Under the pieces are notes generated by a model. It saw nothing but the letters and a program-made list of their open reading frames with translations. It was not told the DNA's origin and searched no databases. A stretch of 64,000 nt of DNA, from assembly GCF_000342005.1 (NCBI RefSeq), contig NZ_AOHO01000071.1:1-64000 (forward strand), in the 5' to 3' direction. This DNA is from Amycolatopsis decaplanina DSM 44594 (GTDB taxonomy: Bacteria; Actinomycetota; Actinomycetes; Mycobacteriales; Pseudonocardiaceae). The translations under genes were made by a program, and so were the position numbers. Numbering within the stretch: position 1 is the first letter of the stretch; each line of letters starts with the position of its first letter. Below, piece after piece: positions 17,255 through 27,514 of the stretch.

Positions 17255-18892
17255 TCAGCCCTGGTGGGGGTAACGGACGCTGGTGGGCGGAACGAAGGTC
17301 TCCTTGACCGAGCGCGGGCTCGTCCAGCGGAGCAGGTTGAACACCGAACCGGCCTTGTCGTTGGTGCCGGACGCGCGACCGCCGCCGAAGGGCTGCTGGC
17401 CGACGACCGCGCCGGTCGGCTTGTCGTTGACGTAGAAGTTGCCGGCGGCGAAGCGCAGCGCCTCGGACGCCTTGGCGACGGCCGTGCGGTCGTTCGCGAT
17501 GACCGCGCCGGTGAGCGCGTAGTCGGCGGTCTCGTCGATCAGCTTCAAGACGTTGTCGAAGCCCTCGTCGGTGCTGTCGTCGTAGACGTGGAGCGCGAGG
17601 ATCGGGCCGAAGTACTCGGTGCGGAAGATCTCGTGGTCCGGGTTGTCCGAGACCAGGATCGTCGGGCGCACGAAGTAGCCGACGCTGTCATCGGCGGTAC
17701 CACCGGCGATGACCTCGATCTCGGCGTCCTCGGCGGCGCTGGCCAGCACGGCGGCGTGCTTGTCGAAGGCGCGGCGGTCGATCACGGCACCACCGAAGTT
17801 GTCCAGGTCGTTGACGTCGCCGTAGGTGATGGCCTCGGTCTCGGAGATCAGGTCGTCCTTCAGGCTCGCCCAGAGCGAACGCGGGACGTAGGCGCGGGAC
17901 GCGGCCGAGCACTTCTGGCCCTGGTACTCGAAGGCGCCGCGGATCAGCGCGGTGCGCAGGACATCGACGTCGGCTGAGGCGTGCGCGAGCACGAAGTCCT
18001 TGCCGCCGGTCTCGCCGACCAGGCGCGGGTACGTGCGGTAGCCGGAGATGTTGGCGCCGACGGTGGCCCACAGGTGCTGGAAGGTCGCGGTGGAGCCGGT
18101 GAAGTGGATCCCGGCCAGGTCGCGGTGTGTCAGGGCGACCTCGGAGACGGCCTTGCCGTCACCCGGCAGCAGGTTGATGACGCCCGGCGGCATGCCCGCC
18201 TCTTCGAGCAGCCGCATCAGCATGTGCGCGGCGTAGCTCTGCGTCGGCGACGGCTTCCACAGCACGACGTTGCCCATCAGCGCGGGCGCGGTCGGCAGGT
18301 TGCCGGAGATCGCGGTGAAGTTGAACGGGGTGATGGCGTACACGAAGCCCTCGAGCGGGCGGTGCTCCATCCGGTTCCAGATCCCGGGCGAGCTGACCGG
18401 CTGCTCCGCGAGGATCTGACGGCCGAAGGCGACGTTGAAGCGCCAGAAGTCGATCAGCTCGCAGGCGGAGTCGATCTCGGCCTGGAAGGCGGTCTTCGAC
18501 TGGCCGAGCATGGTGGCGGCGTTCAGCTTGGCGCGCCACGGGCCGGCGAGCAGGTCGGCGGCGCGCAGGATGATCGCGGCGCGGTCGTCGAAGGACAGCG
18601 CGCGCCAGCCGGGAGCGGCGGCCTTGGCGGCGGCGATCGCGTCGCGGGTGTCCTGCGCGGTCGCGCTGTGGATGACGCCCAGCACCGCCTTGTGGTTGTG
18701 CGGCTGGACGACCTCGATCTTCTCGCCACCGCCCTTGCGCTGCTCACCACCGATCGTCGCGGTGATGTCGATGGGGTCGGCGTTGCCCAGCGACTTGAGC
18801 GCGCCCTCGAGTTCAGCGCGCTCAGCGCTGCCCGGTGCGTAGTTCAGCACCGGCTCGTTCTTCGGGGCGGGGGTCTGGGTCACGGCGTCCAC
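17255..18892 (-). CDS. pruA: L-glutamate gamma-semialdehyde dehydrogenase
   Basis: A 545-residue aldehyde dehydrogenase of the P5C dehydrogenase type. It oxidises glutamate semialdehyde to glutamate with NAD. The catalytic Cys is in QGQKCSAASR and the general base Glu in LVGETGGKD; FTGSTATF is the cofactor loop. The substrate comes from putB (proline) and could also come from rocD (ornithine). The GTG start follows TGCAGTCAGGAGCAGTCA with AGGAG at good spacing. It is transcribed leftward, divergent from the PucR gene at 19021. Confidence 0.94.
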   Translation of the reverse strand: MDAVTQTPAPKNEPVLNYAPGSAERAELEGALKSLGNADPIDITATIGGEQRKGGGEKIEVVQPHNHKAVLGVIHSATAQDTRDAIAAAKAAAPGWRALSFDDRAAIILRAADLLAGPWRAKLNAATMLGQSKTAFQAEIDSACELIDFWRFNVAFGRQILAEQPVSSPGIWNRMEHRPLEGFVYAITPFNFTAISGNLPTAPALMGNVVLWKPSPTQSYAAHMLMRLLEEAGMPPGVINLLPGDGKAVSEVALTHRDLAGIHFTGSTATFQHLWATVGANISGYRTYPRLVGETGGKDFVLAHASADVDVLRTALIRGAFEYQGQKCSAASRAYVPRSLWASLKDDLISETEAITYGDVNDLDNFGGAVIDRRAFDKHAAVLASAAEDAEIEVIAGGTADDSVGYFVRPTILVSDNPDHEIFRTEYFGPILALHVYDDSTDEGFDNVLKLIDETADYALTGAVIANDRTAVAKASEALRFAAGNFYVNDKPTGAVVGQQPFGGGRASGTNDKAGSVFNLLRWTSPRSVKETFVPPTSVRYPHQG

Positions 18893-19020
18893 TGACTGCT
18901 CCTGACTGCACTTCGCCGGGTAGAGGTCTCACCCCGAACGGTAGACCGGAAGGCTCCGTCGCGGCTTGTTCAACCGGCTAGAATCAGGGTGACCATCTTG
19001 TCCGATCGGCTTAATCGGTG
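18893..19020. promoter_or_regulatory. Divergent control region of pruA-putB and the PucR regulator
   Basis: A 128-nt spacer between two divergent starts. It contains the palindrome CCGATCGG near 19003, close to the regulator start, and the pruA ribosome site. It is the natural site for autoregulation and proline-dependent activation by the PucR protein. The operator assignment is inference. Confidence 0.4.
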
Positions 19021-20613
19021 ATGACAGCGACTACTCAGACGACACCCGGCGCCTCCCTCCGGCACATCCTCGCCACACTCGGGGAACCGCTGGTCAGGGT
19101 GCTCGCGGCGCCGGGCGGGCTCGGCGTCGGAGTGGAAGACGTCGTCATCCACGATCCGGAGGACCCGCCCGACGCTCATCCGGGTGATCTCGTCCTGGTG
19201 ATCGGCGCTCGCGGGCGAGTGGCCGCGGGCGCGATCCGGGCGGCGGGACGTTCCGGCGCGGCCGCCGTCGCGGTCAAGAACGGCACGGCCGTCGTGAACG
19301 TCGCGGCCGACGCGGGGGTCGCGCTGATCGAGGTCGGCCACGAGGCACGCTGGGAGCAGGTCGAAGCCCTGGCCAGGGGCGTCGTCGACGCGGCGCGCGC
19401 GGGTGGCGAGGCGGACAGCGGCGAGGTGCTGGGCGATCTGTTCTCGCTCGCGCAGACCATCGCGACGCTGACCGGCGGCCTGGTCAGCATCGAAGACACC
19501 GCGAGCCGCGTGCTGGCCTATTCGCGGGCGGGCGACGAGGTGGACGAACTGCGCAGGCTCTCGATCCTCGGCCGCGAAGGTCCGGAACGGTACCTCGCGA
19601 TGCTGCGCGAATGGGGTGTCTACCAGCGGCTGCGCGCCGGTGAAGGCATCGTCCGCATCGACGAGCGGCCCGATCTCGGCATCCGGCGGCGGATCGCGGC
19701 CGGGATTCACGCCGGCTCACAGCCGCTGGGGACGATCTGGGTCCAGGAGGGCGCGCAACCGCTCACCGAAAGCGCGGAAGTCGCCTTGCTCGGCGCGAGC
19801 CGGGCGCTCGCGCCGCAGCTGATCCGGCACCGGACGCTGCCCAGCCCGGAACTCCGGTTGCGCGAGGATCTGCTGGCGGGGCTGCTCGACGGACGCCTCG
19901 ACGCCGAGTCCGTCGCCGACGACATCGGCGCGGATCCCGGAAAACCCGCCATGGTGCTGGCGTTCTCGCTGCCCCGCGACCGGGCCGCCACCGACCGGCA
20001 ACTCCGGCGCGCGGAGCTGGTGCACCTGATCACCGTGCACACCGCCGCGTACCGGCGGAGCGCGCTGGTGAGCGTGATCGGCGGCAGGGTCTACGCGCTC
20101 CTTCCCGACCTCCCCGAGCACGCCGAACCGCGGATCCTGGCGCTGGCCAAGGAAATCGCCGGCACCGCGCGACGGCATCTCGACGTCCGGGTGCGCGCGG
20201 CGCTGGGCGGTGTCGTACCCCGTCTTTCCGACGCGGCGGCCTCGCGCGGCGACGCGGACCGCGTACTGGCGGCGATGGCGCGCGGGCACGGGACCGCGGA
20301 CGTCGCCTCACTGGCCGACGTCCGCGCCGAAGTCCTGCTCTCGGAGGTGCTCGCGTTCCTCGGCGAGCAACCGAGGATCCGCGATCCGCGGCTGACCGAA
20401 CTGATCGCGCACGACGCCGAACACGGCGGCATCCTGGTCCCCGCGGTACTCGCCTACCTCGACGCTTTCGGCGACGTCCGGCGCGCGGCGCGCGAGCTGA
20501 ACATCCACCCGAACACCGTCCGCTACCGGGTGCGCCGCGCCGGCGAGGTGTCCGGGATCGACCTGGACGACCCCGCACAGCGCATGCTCACCCAGCTTCT
20601 TTTGCGCCTCTGA
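19021..20613 (+). CDS. PucR family transcriptional regulator of proline catabolism
   Basis: A 530-residue regulator with an N-terminal PucR-type sensory region, a middle GAF-like/CdaR segment and a C-terminal PucR helix-turn-helix (VRRAARELNIHPNTVRYRVR near residue 490). It lies head to head with pruA-putB, the arrangement of the proline-responsive activators PruR/PutR of mycobacteria and Streptomyces. I infer that it activates the operon when proline is present. A GTG directly upstream (19018) is an equal start candidate. The gene converges on the S1-domain gene with only one base between stops. Confidence 0.85.
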   Translation: MTATTQTTPGASLRHILATLGEPLVRVLAAPGGLGVGVEDVVIHDPEDPPDAHPGDLVLVIGARGRVAAGAIRAAGRSGAAAVAVKNGTAVVNVAADAGVALIEVGHEARWEQVEALARGVVDAARAGGEADSGEVLGDLFSLAQTIATLTGGLVSIEDTASRVLAYSRAGDEVDELRRLSILGREGPERYLAMLREWGVYQRLRAGEGIVRIDERPDLGIRRRIAAGIHAGSQPLGTIWVQEGAQPLTESAEVALLGASRALAPQLIRHRTLPSPELRLREDLLAGLLDGRLDAESVADDIGADPGKPAMVLAFSLPRDRAATDRQLRRAELVHLITVHTAAYRRSALVSVIGGRVYALLPDLPEHAEPRILALAKEIAGTARRHLDVRVRAALGGVVPRLSDAAASRGDADRVLAAMARGHGTADVASLADVRAEVLLSEVLAFLGEQPRIRDPRLTELIAHDAEHGGILVPAVLAYLDAFGDVRRAARELNIHPNTVRYRVRRAGEVSGIDLDDPAQRMLTQLLLRL

Positions 20614-20614
20614 C

Positions 20615-20851
20615 TCAGGCCAGGATCAGGCTGAACCGCCGGTTCTGGACGTCCAGCTTGTCCAGCCGCACGGCGACGTTCGCGCCGGCGGTGAGCGGGC
20701 CGGTTCCGCCGACGGTCGGCAGCAGCCCCTCCATCCCGTGGGTCACTTCGACGAACGCGCCGAAGGGCAGCACTCTCGTGACGACGCCGTCCAAGACGCC
20801 GCCATCGGCGTGCGCGGCGACGAACTCGCGCCAGTTTTCGGTGGGAGACAT
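20615..20851 (-). CDS. S1 RNA-binding domain protein
   Basis: A 78-residue protein that is essentially one S1/OB-fold domain (residues about 17-77), with GGVLDGVVTRVLPFGAFVEV and HGMEGLLP matching the S1 consensus. It probably binds RNA or ribosomes; single-domain S1 proteins such as general stress protein 13 are known. The ATG at 20851 has an excellent ribosome site (GGAGGTG), so I reject the longer start 45 bases upstream. Confidence 0.85.
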   Translation of the reverse strand: MSPTENWREFVAAHADGGVLDGVVTRVLPFGAFVEVTHGMEGLLPTVGGTGPLTAGANVAVRLDKLDVQNRRFSLILA

Positions 20852-21003
20852 GCGATTCACCTCCTCTCCACGCATGGTCCACAACAGGGGACACACGTGG
20901 AGGCGGGCTTCGGGCCCGCGCGGAGATCAAGCGGCGGCCGGGGAACCCGTCCGCTCACGGCACAAGGCCGACCCGGCAGTCATGCCCGTGACACTAGCAA
21001 GAG

Positions 21004-22044
21004 TCACGACACCGCGGCGAGGCTCCGCCGCTCGGCGACCTCCGCCAGCGCGCGGTAGGAATCCAGCCGCTCGGCCTGGTCGAAGGTGCTCGTGGTCACC
21101 AGGATCTCGTCGGCGCCGGTCTTCGCGACGAGGTCGTCCAGCCGGTCGCCCACCTCGTCCGGGGTACCCGCGATCTGGCCGTCGAGCGCCCGGTCCAGCC
21201 GTTCCCGATCGCGGTCCGACATCGGTCCGGCGAGGATCTCTTCCACCGGCGACAGCGGTGGAAAGACGCCATGCGTCCGCGAGTAGACCGTCGACCACGC
21301 TTCGGGGATCAGCAACCGCCGGGCCCGTTCGGCCGTCTCGGCGACCGCGATCGCCGTGGACACCACGACATACGGCCGCGACGTCTGTGCGGAAGGGCGG
21401 AACCCGGAGCGATAGCCCTCGATGGCTTCGAGCAGCGGTCCCTCACCCCGGACCGGCGCGATCACCAGCGGCAGCCCCAGTTCCGCGGCCAGCCGCGCCC
21501 CGGCACCGGTGGCCAGCAGGAACGAGGGCACGCGCAGTCCTTCCGCGGGAATGGCGTGCACCCCTGGATACGTCATCTGATCGCCCGCGAGGAAGCCCAG
21601 CAGCTCGCGAACCTGCTCGCCGAAGCGGTCCGCGTCGTCCTTCTCGTGCCCGAGCGCCTGCCGGACCCCGCCGGTGAACCCGACCGACCGGCCCAGCCCC
21701 ATGTCGATCCGGCCCGGGAAGAGCGATTCGAGCACGCCGAACTGCTCCGCGACCACGAGCGGCCGGTGGTTCGGCAGCATCACGCCGCCGGTGCCGACGC
21801 GGATCCGCTCGGTCGCCGAGGCGACCGCGGCCGCCAGCACCGTGGGCGCCGAACCGGCGACGCCGGGCACGCTGTGGTGTTCGGAGACCCAGAACCGGTG
21901 ATAGCCCAGCGCTTCGATGTCCCGCGCGAACGCGACCGTGTCCCGCAGGGCGCGGGGCGCGTCGCCACCGCGACGGGTCGGGGACCGGTCCAGTACCGAA
22001 AGCGTGATCACGCTCGGGTCAACGCGCCCGGACCCGGCGGGCAT
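21004..22044 (-). CDS. LLM class flavin-dependent oxidoreductase (MsnO8-like)
   Basis: A 346-residue luciferase-like monooxygenase. The string LSVLDRSPTRRG at the start, FWVSEHHSVPGVAGSAP and RIDMGLGRSVGF are typical of the MsnO8 subfamily. Such enzymes use FMNH2 and oxygen on unknown substrates. The ATG at 22044 lies 7 nt after the stop of the DUF6221 gene; a GTG at 22011 would remove 11 residues and start nearer the usual VITLSVLD, so the N-terminus is uncertain. Between this gene and the S1 gene, 20852-21003 shows no gene. Confidence 0.85.
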   Translation of the reverse strand: MPAGSGRVDPSVITLSVLDRSPTRRGGDAPRALRDTVAFARDIEALGYHRFWVSEHHSVPGVAGSAPTVLAAAVASATERIRVGTGGVMLPNHRPLVVAEQFGVLESLFPGRIDMGLGRSVGFTGGVRQALGHEKDDADRFGEQVRELLGFLAGDQMTYPGVHAIPAEGLRVPSFLLATGAGARLAAELGLPLVIAPVRGEGPLLEAIEGYRSGFRPSAQTSRPYVVVSTAIAVAETAERARRLLIPEAWSTVYSRTHGVFPPLSPVEEILAGPMSDRDRERLDRALDGQIAGTPDEVGDRLDDLVAKTGADEILVTTSTFDQAERLDSYRALAEVAERRSLAAVS

Positions 22045-22051
22045 TCCCCGC

Positions 22052-22444
22052 TCAGGGGCGCCAACGCTCGCTGTAGTCCGGGTGGTCGGCGTGCGGCAGG
22101 GCCAGCAACCGCAGCGTCAGGCACCAGTTCGTCCCGGCCTCGTCGGCGGGCACATGGCAGGTTTCGCACCAGTACTCGTTGCCGTACAAGGGAAATCCCG
22201 GGACCTTCTCCGAGACCGTGGTGCGATGCGCCTGCAGGAGCCGCCGGGTCGCCTCGATCTCGTTGATCATCTGATTGACCGCGTCGAGTTCGACGTCGTT
22301 GAGCGAGCGGATCTTCTTTTCGATGACGACCTTGGTCTCACCACGATTGAGCGATTCGTTGATCTCGGTTTTCTTGACCGCCTGCATGATCAACGCCTGG
22401 CGTTGCCCCACACGCGCGGCGAGAAAGGCGATCAGGTCGTCCAC
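22052..22444 (-). CDS. DUF6221 family protein
   Basis: A 130-residue soluble protein starting VDDLIAFLAARVGQRQALIM. A C-terminal CETCHVPADEAGTNWC segment resembles the cysteine pair typical of DUF6221, which could bind a metal. The function is unknown. The GTG start has a strong ribosome site (GAAGGAG). It stands directly upstream of the LLM oxidoreductase in the same direction. DUF6221 is my recognition of the pattern rather than a computed match. Confidence 0.65.
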   Translation of the reverse strand: MDDLIAFLAARVGQRQALIMQAVKKTEINESLNRGETKVVIEKKIRSLNDVELDAVNQMINEIEATRRLLQAHRTTVSEKVPGFPLYGNEYWCETCHVPADEAGTNWCLTLRLLALPHADHPDYSERWRP

Positions 22445-22626
22445 GGGTACTCCTTCGTCTCCCCCAGGCTGGTGTTCGGAGGGAAATGTCGCTGGCAGGA
22501 AGCCCTGCGTTACGGCTGAGTCCCACGCGTCACACAGTCTTGTATCGGTTCCCGGCGGAGCGGTAACAGGTTTCTAGATCGACACGAAAGCGCAATCACT
22601 CCGCGAGCAAAACGAAGAAGAGACTG

Positions 22627-23109
22627 ATGCCGAGCGCGAATTGGTCACCCATACCGCACACCTCGTCACGAAATGCATTCCCGCTCGTGGCCGGCCTCGC
22701 CGTCGCGCTCACTTTGGGCGCGGGTGCCGGTGTGGTGGCGGCCACTCGCCCGGGAGAGCCCGGCACGGCACCGGCGGTCCCGGTGACGGTGACCGTCACG
22801 GCGAAGGCCGCGCCCGCGCCGACCGTGACCGTCCCGGCGCCCCCGATCACCTCGGGACGCGCCGCCGTCGCCACCCCGGCGGACCGGTTCGCCGACGGGA
22901 CCTATCTGGTCGGCTCCGAGATCGAAGCGGGCTCGTACCGCTCCCCCGGGCCGGCGCCGGGCGGCAACGGTCACTGCTACTGGGCGAGGCTCCGGCCCGA
23001 AGCCACGTCGAAGATCGTGGCCGGCCAGCTGACCACGGGCGCCGCCCGGTTCACCGCCCGCAAGGGCGAGTACGTGCAGGTCGCGGGCTGCGAATTCAGC
23101 CGGGGCTAA
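22627..23109 (+). CDS. Secreted or membrane-anchored protein of unknown function
   Basis: A 160-residue protein with a single hydrophobic segment (about 17-40, AFPLVAGLAVALTLGAGAG) acting as signal or anchor. A Pro/Val/Thr-rich linker (about 48-80) follows, then a C-terminal domain with DGTYLVGSEIEAGSYRS, CYWARL and VAGCEFSR. The two cysteines could form a disulfide outside the cell. This C-terminal layout recurs in many actinobacterial exported proteins of unknown function. It ends with a 4-nt convergent overlap with the polymerase gene at 23106. Confidence 0.75.
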   Translation: MPSANWSPIPHTSSRNAFPLVAGLAVALTLGAGAGVVAATRPGEPGTAPAVPVTVTVTAKAAPAPTVTVPAPPITSGRAAVATPADRFADGTYLVGSEIEAGSYRSPGPAPGGNGHCYWARLRPEATSKIVAGQLTTGAARFTARKGEYVQVAGCEFSRG

Positions 23110-24128
23110 GCGGTGTCGTCCCGCGCCTTGCTGGGCTGGACACGCTTCGGCTCACCGGGCATTTTCGGGTAATCCGGCGGATACGGCATCTCGCCGAGGC
23201 CGTGGTCACGCTCGTCACGGGCATACCATTCCAGCAACGTCTCGATGCCGAACGCCTGCTCGTCCATCGGCGCGTGCAGGTCGCCGCGCTCGGCGTAGAA
23301 CGCGCCGGCGGTGAGGACATCGAAGTCGTCCGGGTCGACCTCGGTCAGCAGATCCCAGGTCAGCGGAGTCGACACCGTCGCCCGTGGGGTGCCGCGGACC
23401 GACCAGGCCGACGCCACCGTGCGGTCGCGCGCCGCCTGGTTGTAGTCGATGAAGACCCGGCCGCCGCGCTCTTCCTTCCACCACGCGATGGTCGCCTTGT
23501 CCGGGATGCGGCGCTCGACCTCGCGGCCCAGCGCGATCACCGCGTGCCGGACGTCGATGAAGTCCCATTCCGGCCGGATCCGCACGAGGACGTGCACGCC
23601 ACGGCCGCCCGAGGTCTTCGGGTAGCCGACGAGCCCCGCCGAGTCGAGGACCTCGCGCACCACGCCCGCGACCTCGACCGCGTCGGAGAACCCCGCCTCG
23701 TCCGGCGGGTCCACGTCGATGCGGAGTTCGTCGGGGTGGTCGACGTCGGGCCGCCGCACCGGCCACGGGTGGAAGTCGAAGGTGCCCAGGTTCGCCGCCC
23801 AGGCGAACACGGCGGTCTCGGTCGGGCAGACCTCCTCGGCCGTCCGGCCCGACGGGAAGGTGATCTTCACGGTCTCCACCCATTCCGGGGCGCCCTTCGG
23901 CACGCGCTTGGCGTAGAACCACTCGCCTTCGACGCCGTCGACGTAACGCTTCAGCGTCGTCGGCCGCTCCCCGATCGCGCGCAGCAACGGCTCACCGACC
24001 GCGACGTAGTGCTCCACGACCTGGCGCTTCGTGATCCCCCGGGCCGGGAAGTACACCTTGTCCGGGCTGGACACCCGGACCTTGCGCTCGCCTGCCTCGA
24101 CCTCGATCGGCTCACCGTTCTTGGGCAT
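23106..24128 (-). CDS. LigD-type DNA polymerase/primase domain protein
   Basis: A 340-residue stand-alone PolDom of the LigD/AEP superfamily. AEP polymerases of non-homologous end joining fill gaps and prefer ribonucleotides. Visible motifs are the metal-binding RIDVDPPDEAGF (DxD), SGGRGVHVLVR, and FIDYNQAARDRTVASAWSVR near the C-terminus. There is no ligase or phosphoesterase domain. The ATG at 24128 is preceded by TACGGT ending exactly 6 nt upstream, which fixes a leaderless start. The partner Ku is not in the window. Confidence 0.9.
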   Translation of the reverse strand: MPKNGEPIEVEAGERKVRVSSPDKVYFPARGITKRQVVEHYVAVGEPLLRAIGERPTTLKRYVDGVEGEWFYAKRVPKGAPEWVETVKITFPSGRTAEEVCPTETAVFAWAANLGTFDFHPWPVRRPDVDHPDELRIDVDPPDEAGFSDAVEVAGVVREVLDSAGLVGYPKTSGGRGVHVLVRIRPEWDFIDVRHAVIALGREVERRIPDKATIAWWKEERGGRVFIDYNQAARDRTVASAWSVRGTPRATVSTPLTWDLLTEVDPDDFDVLTAGAFYAERGDLHAPMDEQAFGIETLLEWYARDERDHGLGEMPYPPDYPKMPGEPKRVQPSKARDDTA

Positions 24129-24147
24129 GCGGACACCGTATCGCCGA

Positions 24148-24705
24148 TCAGGGCCGGGGATCGGTCTCCAGAACGGCCATGCTGATCGCGTCGTGCCACT
24201 CGCCATCCCACCACAGCGCGTCCCGCTCGACGCCCTCGCGGACGAAACCGCATTTCTCGTAGACCCGCTGCGCCCTGGGGTTGAAGTCGAAGACCTCGAG
24301 CGAGACGCGATGCAGGCCGACGACGTCGAACGCGAAGTCCAGGATGAGCTTCGTCGCTTCGGTGCCGTACCCCTTGCCGAAGATGTCAGGCCCGGTCAAG
24401 GCGATCCGGAACGAGGCCGAGCGGTTGTCCCCGTCGACGTCGTTGAGCACGACGTCGCCCAGATAGCCACGATCGTCCTTGCGCAGGATCGCGTAGTCCG
24501 CCCGGTCGTCGAGGCCGGGGCGGGACGAGAGCCACTCGCGGATCTGTTCCTCGGTGAACTTCGCGTGGGTCCCGGTGAGCCGGGTGGTTTCAGGCTCCCG
24601 CAGGGCCTTCCACGCGGTCTCGAAGTAAGTCTCGTCGAGCTGCGTGAGCACGACGTTCTCGCCGGTGAGTTCGGGCTGCGTCCGCAGCGCCTCGGTGTCG
24701 ATCAC
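24148..24705 (-). CDS. GNAT family N-acetyltransferase (RimJ/RimL type)
   Basis: A 185-residue acetyltransferase beginning VIDTEALRTQPELTGENVVL. The acetyl-CoA loop is GKGYGTEATKL, and the C-terminal VGLHRVSLEVFDFNPRAQRVYEK is the usual GNAT4-type strand-helix end. RimJ/RimL relatives acetylate protein N-termini or small amines; the substrate is unknown. The GTG at 24705 sits 7 nt from TACGGT in a shared symmetric promoter with the divergent DedA gene. Confidence 0.88.
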   Translation of the reverse strand: MIDTEALRTQPELTGENVVLTQLDETYFETAWKALREPETTRLTGTHAKFTEEQIREWLSSRPGLDDRADYAILRKDDRGYLGDVVLNDVDGDNRSASFRIALTGPDIFGKGYGTEATKLILDFAFDVVGLHRVSLEVFDFNPRAQRVYEKCGFVREGVERDALWWDGEWHDAISMAVLETDPRP

Positions 24706-24712
24706 ACCGGAT

Positions 24713-24722
24713 ACCGTACGGT
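24713..24722. promoter_or_regulatory. Symmetric divergent promoter ACCGTACGGT
   Basis: A perfect 10-bp palindrome contains two TACGGT boxes, one per strand, sharing their central TA. Each box ends exactly 7 nt before a GTG start: 24730 rightward (DedA family) and 24705 leftward (GNAT). The whole gap between the two start codons is 24 nt, so both messages should be leaderless and compete for the same site. Confidence 0.65.
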
Positions 24723-24729
24723 TGACGCA

Positions 24730-25416
24730 GTGTCCGGCCGTACCAAATTGATCCTCGCGCTCACCGTGCTCGCCCTCTTCGTGGCCGCGGCGGTGCTGCT
24801 GCCGATCCCGAGCCCGGCCGGGCTGCGGGCCTGGGCGGCCGAGACCGGCCCGGCCACCCCGCTGGTGTTCTTCCTGGCCTACTCGGTACTGACCGTGGCG
24901 CCGATCCCGCGCACCGTGTTCAACCTGGCGGGCGGGCTGCTGCTCGGCGCCACGACGGGCATCGTCGTCGGCATCCTGGCGACCACGGTCGCCTCCGGTC
25001 TGTCTTTCACCCTTTCGAGGGCACTCGGCCGCGACCTGGTCACCCGGCACCTGCACCGGGCGAAGGTCCGCGCGGTCAACGACCGGCTTTCGGACGGCGG
25101 GGTGCTGGCGATCACCTCCTTACGGCTGATCCCGATGGTGCCGTTCGCTCCGTTCAGTTACCTGTGCGGAGTGTCATCGGTCCGTTTCGTTCCGTATCTG
25201 ATCGGGACGGCGCTCGGCAGCCTGCCGGGTACGGTCGCGGTCGTCGTCCTCGGCGACGCGCTGACCGGGGAAACGCCTCCCGCACTGCTGATCTGCTACG
25301 CCGTGTTCGCCGCCGCGGGGGCCATCGGGCTGGCCAAGGTCTTCCGGCGTGAAGCCCGTCCGGTGCCCGAACCGAGCGGCGAGGAAGAACTGCCCACCTC
25401 CACACCGGCGAGCTGA
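24730..25416 (+). CDS. TVP38/TMEM64 (DedA superfamily) membrane protein
   Basis: A 228-residue protein with about six hydrophobic segments. The VTT/SNARE-associated core is visible in FNLAGGLLLGATTGIVVG, LSRALGRDLV and LRLIPMVPFAPFSYLCG. DedA-superfamily proteins flip or scramble phospholipids and undecaprenyl phosphate. The C-terminal tail is short, charged and cytoplasmic. The GTG at 24730 is fixed by the TACGGT box 7 nt upstream; the frame is open much further upstream but lies within the divergent genes. Confidence 0.87.
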   Translation: MSGRTKLILALTVLALFVAAAVLLPIPSPAGLRAWAAETGPATPLVFFLAYSVLTVAPIPRTVFNLAGGLLLGATTGIVVGILATTVASGLSFTLSRALGRDLVTRHLHRAKVRAVNDRLSDGGVLAITSLRLIPMVPFAPFSYLCGVSSVRFVPYLIGTALGSLPGTVAVVVLGDALTGETPPALLICYAVFAAAGAIGLAKVFRREARPVPEPSGEEELPTSTPAS

Positions 25417-25497
25417 CGGGGAGCCGGAACCGCCGCCCGCTACACTCGATCGGGTGCGTGGGGCCGGCGAGGCCGCGTAACGCCACCATCACCCGGG

Positions 25498-27201
<1,704 letters not shown>

Positions 27202-27514
27202 GGATAGCGGCCACAGCGAGATCAACCCGTCGCCAACCGACGATTCACGCTGTCGTCGAGCGCCGAGGCAAAGACGGGCGATCACAGAACGTCATGGGTG
27301 TGTGGAATCAGGGACGTTGAGTGTCCCTGATTCCACACACCCCCACTTACACGACCATCGGGCCTGAGAATTCCGGCAACGGTGCTTCGGGGCTTTCAGT
27401 GACTGGAATGGCTGACAGGTGCGCGAGTACTCGGCTACTGACGCAGCGTGGCGGTGGTGAGACCCGCCTCGCCGGCGGTAGGCCAATCGCCGATCGTGGC
27501 TTACTGTTGCCGGT
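27202..27514. other. Intergenic region after the kinase gene
   Basis: A 313-nt gap. It holds the 20-bp perfect hairpin at 27296-27342 and, at its right end, a TACTGT box 7 nt before the next gene. An open frame at 27321-27575 overlaps the start of the next gene; it has no ribosome site or recognisable motif, so I do not call it. Confidence 0.6.
27296..27342. terminator. Perfect 20-bp hairpin
   Basis: Arms 27296-27315 (GGGTGTGTGGAATCAGGGAC) and 27323-27342 are exact complements with a 7-nt loop, GTTGAGT. It lies 94 nt after the kinase stop. It lacks a T tract. It is AT-richer than its surroundings and unrelated to the other hairpin families here. Confidence 0.7.

Noticed and set aside
24031-24729. 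Longer N-terminus for the DedA-family gene
   Set aside because: The open frame continues upstream, but it lies antisense to two well supported genes, and the GTG at 24730 has a matching -10 box.
25454-25480. Eight-codon leader peptide (GTG to TAA) before the kinase gene, 7 nt after TACACT
   Set aside because: The spacing fits a leaderless start, but a GTG at this distance can occur by chance and there is no further sign of attenuation.
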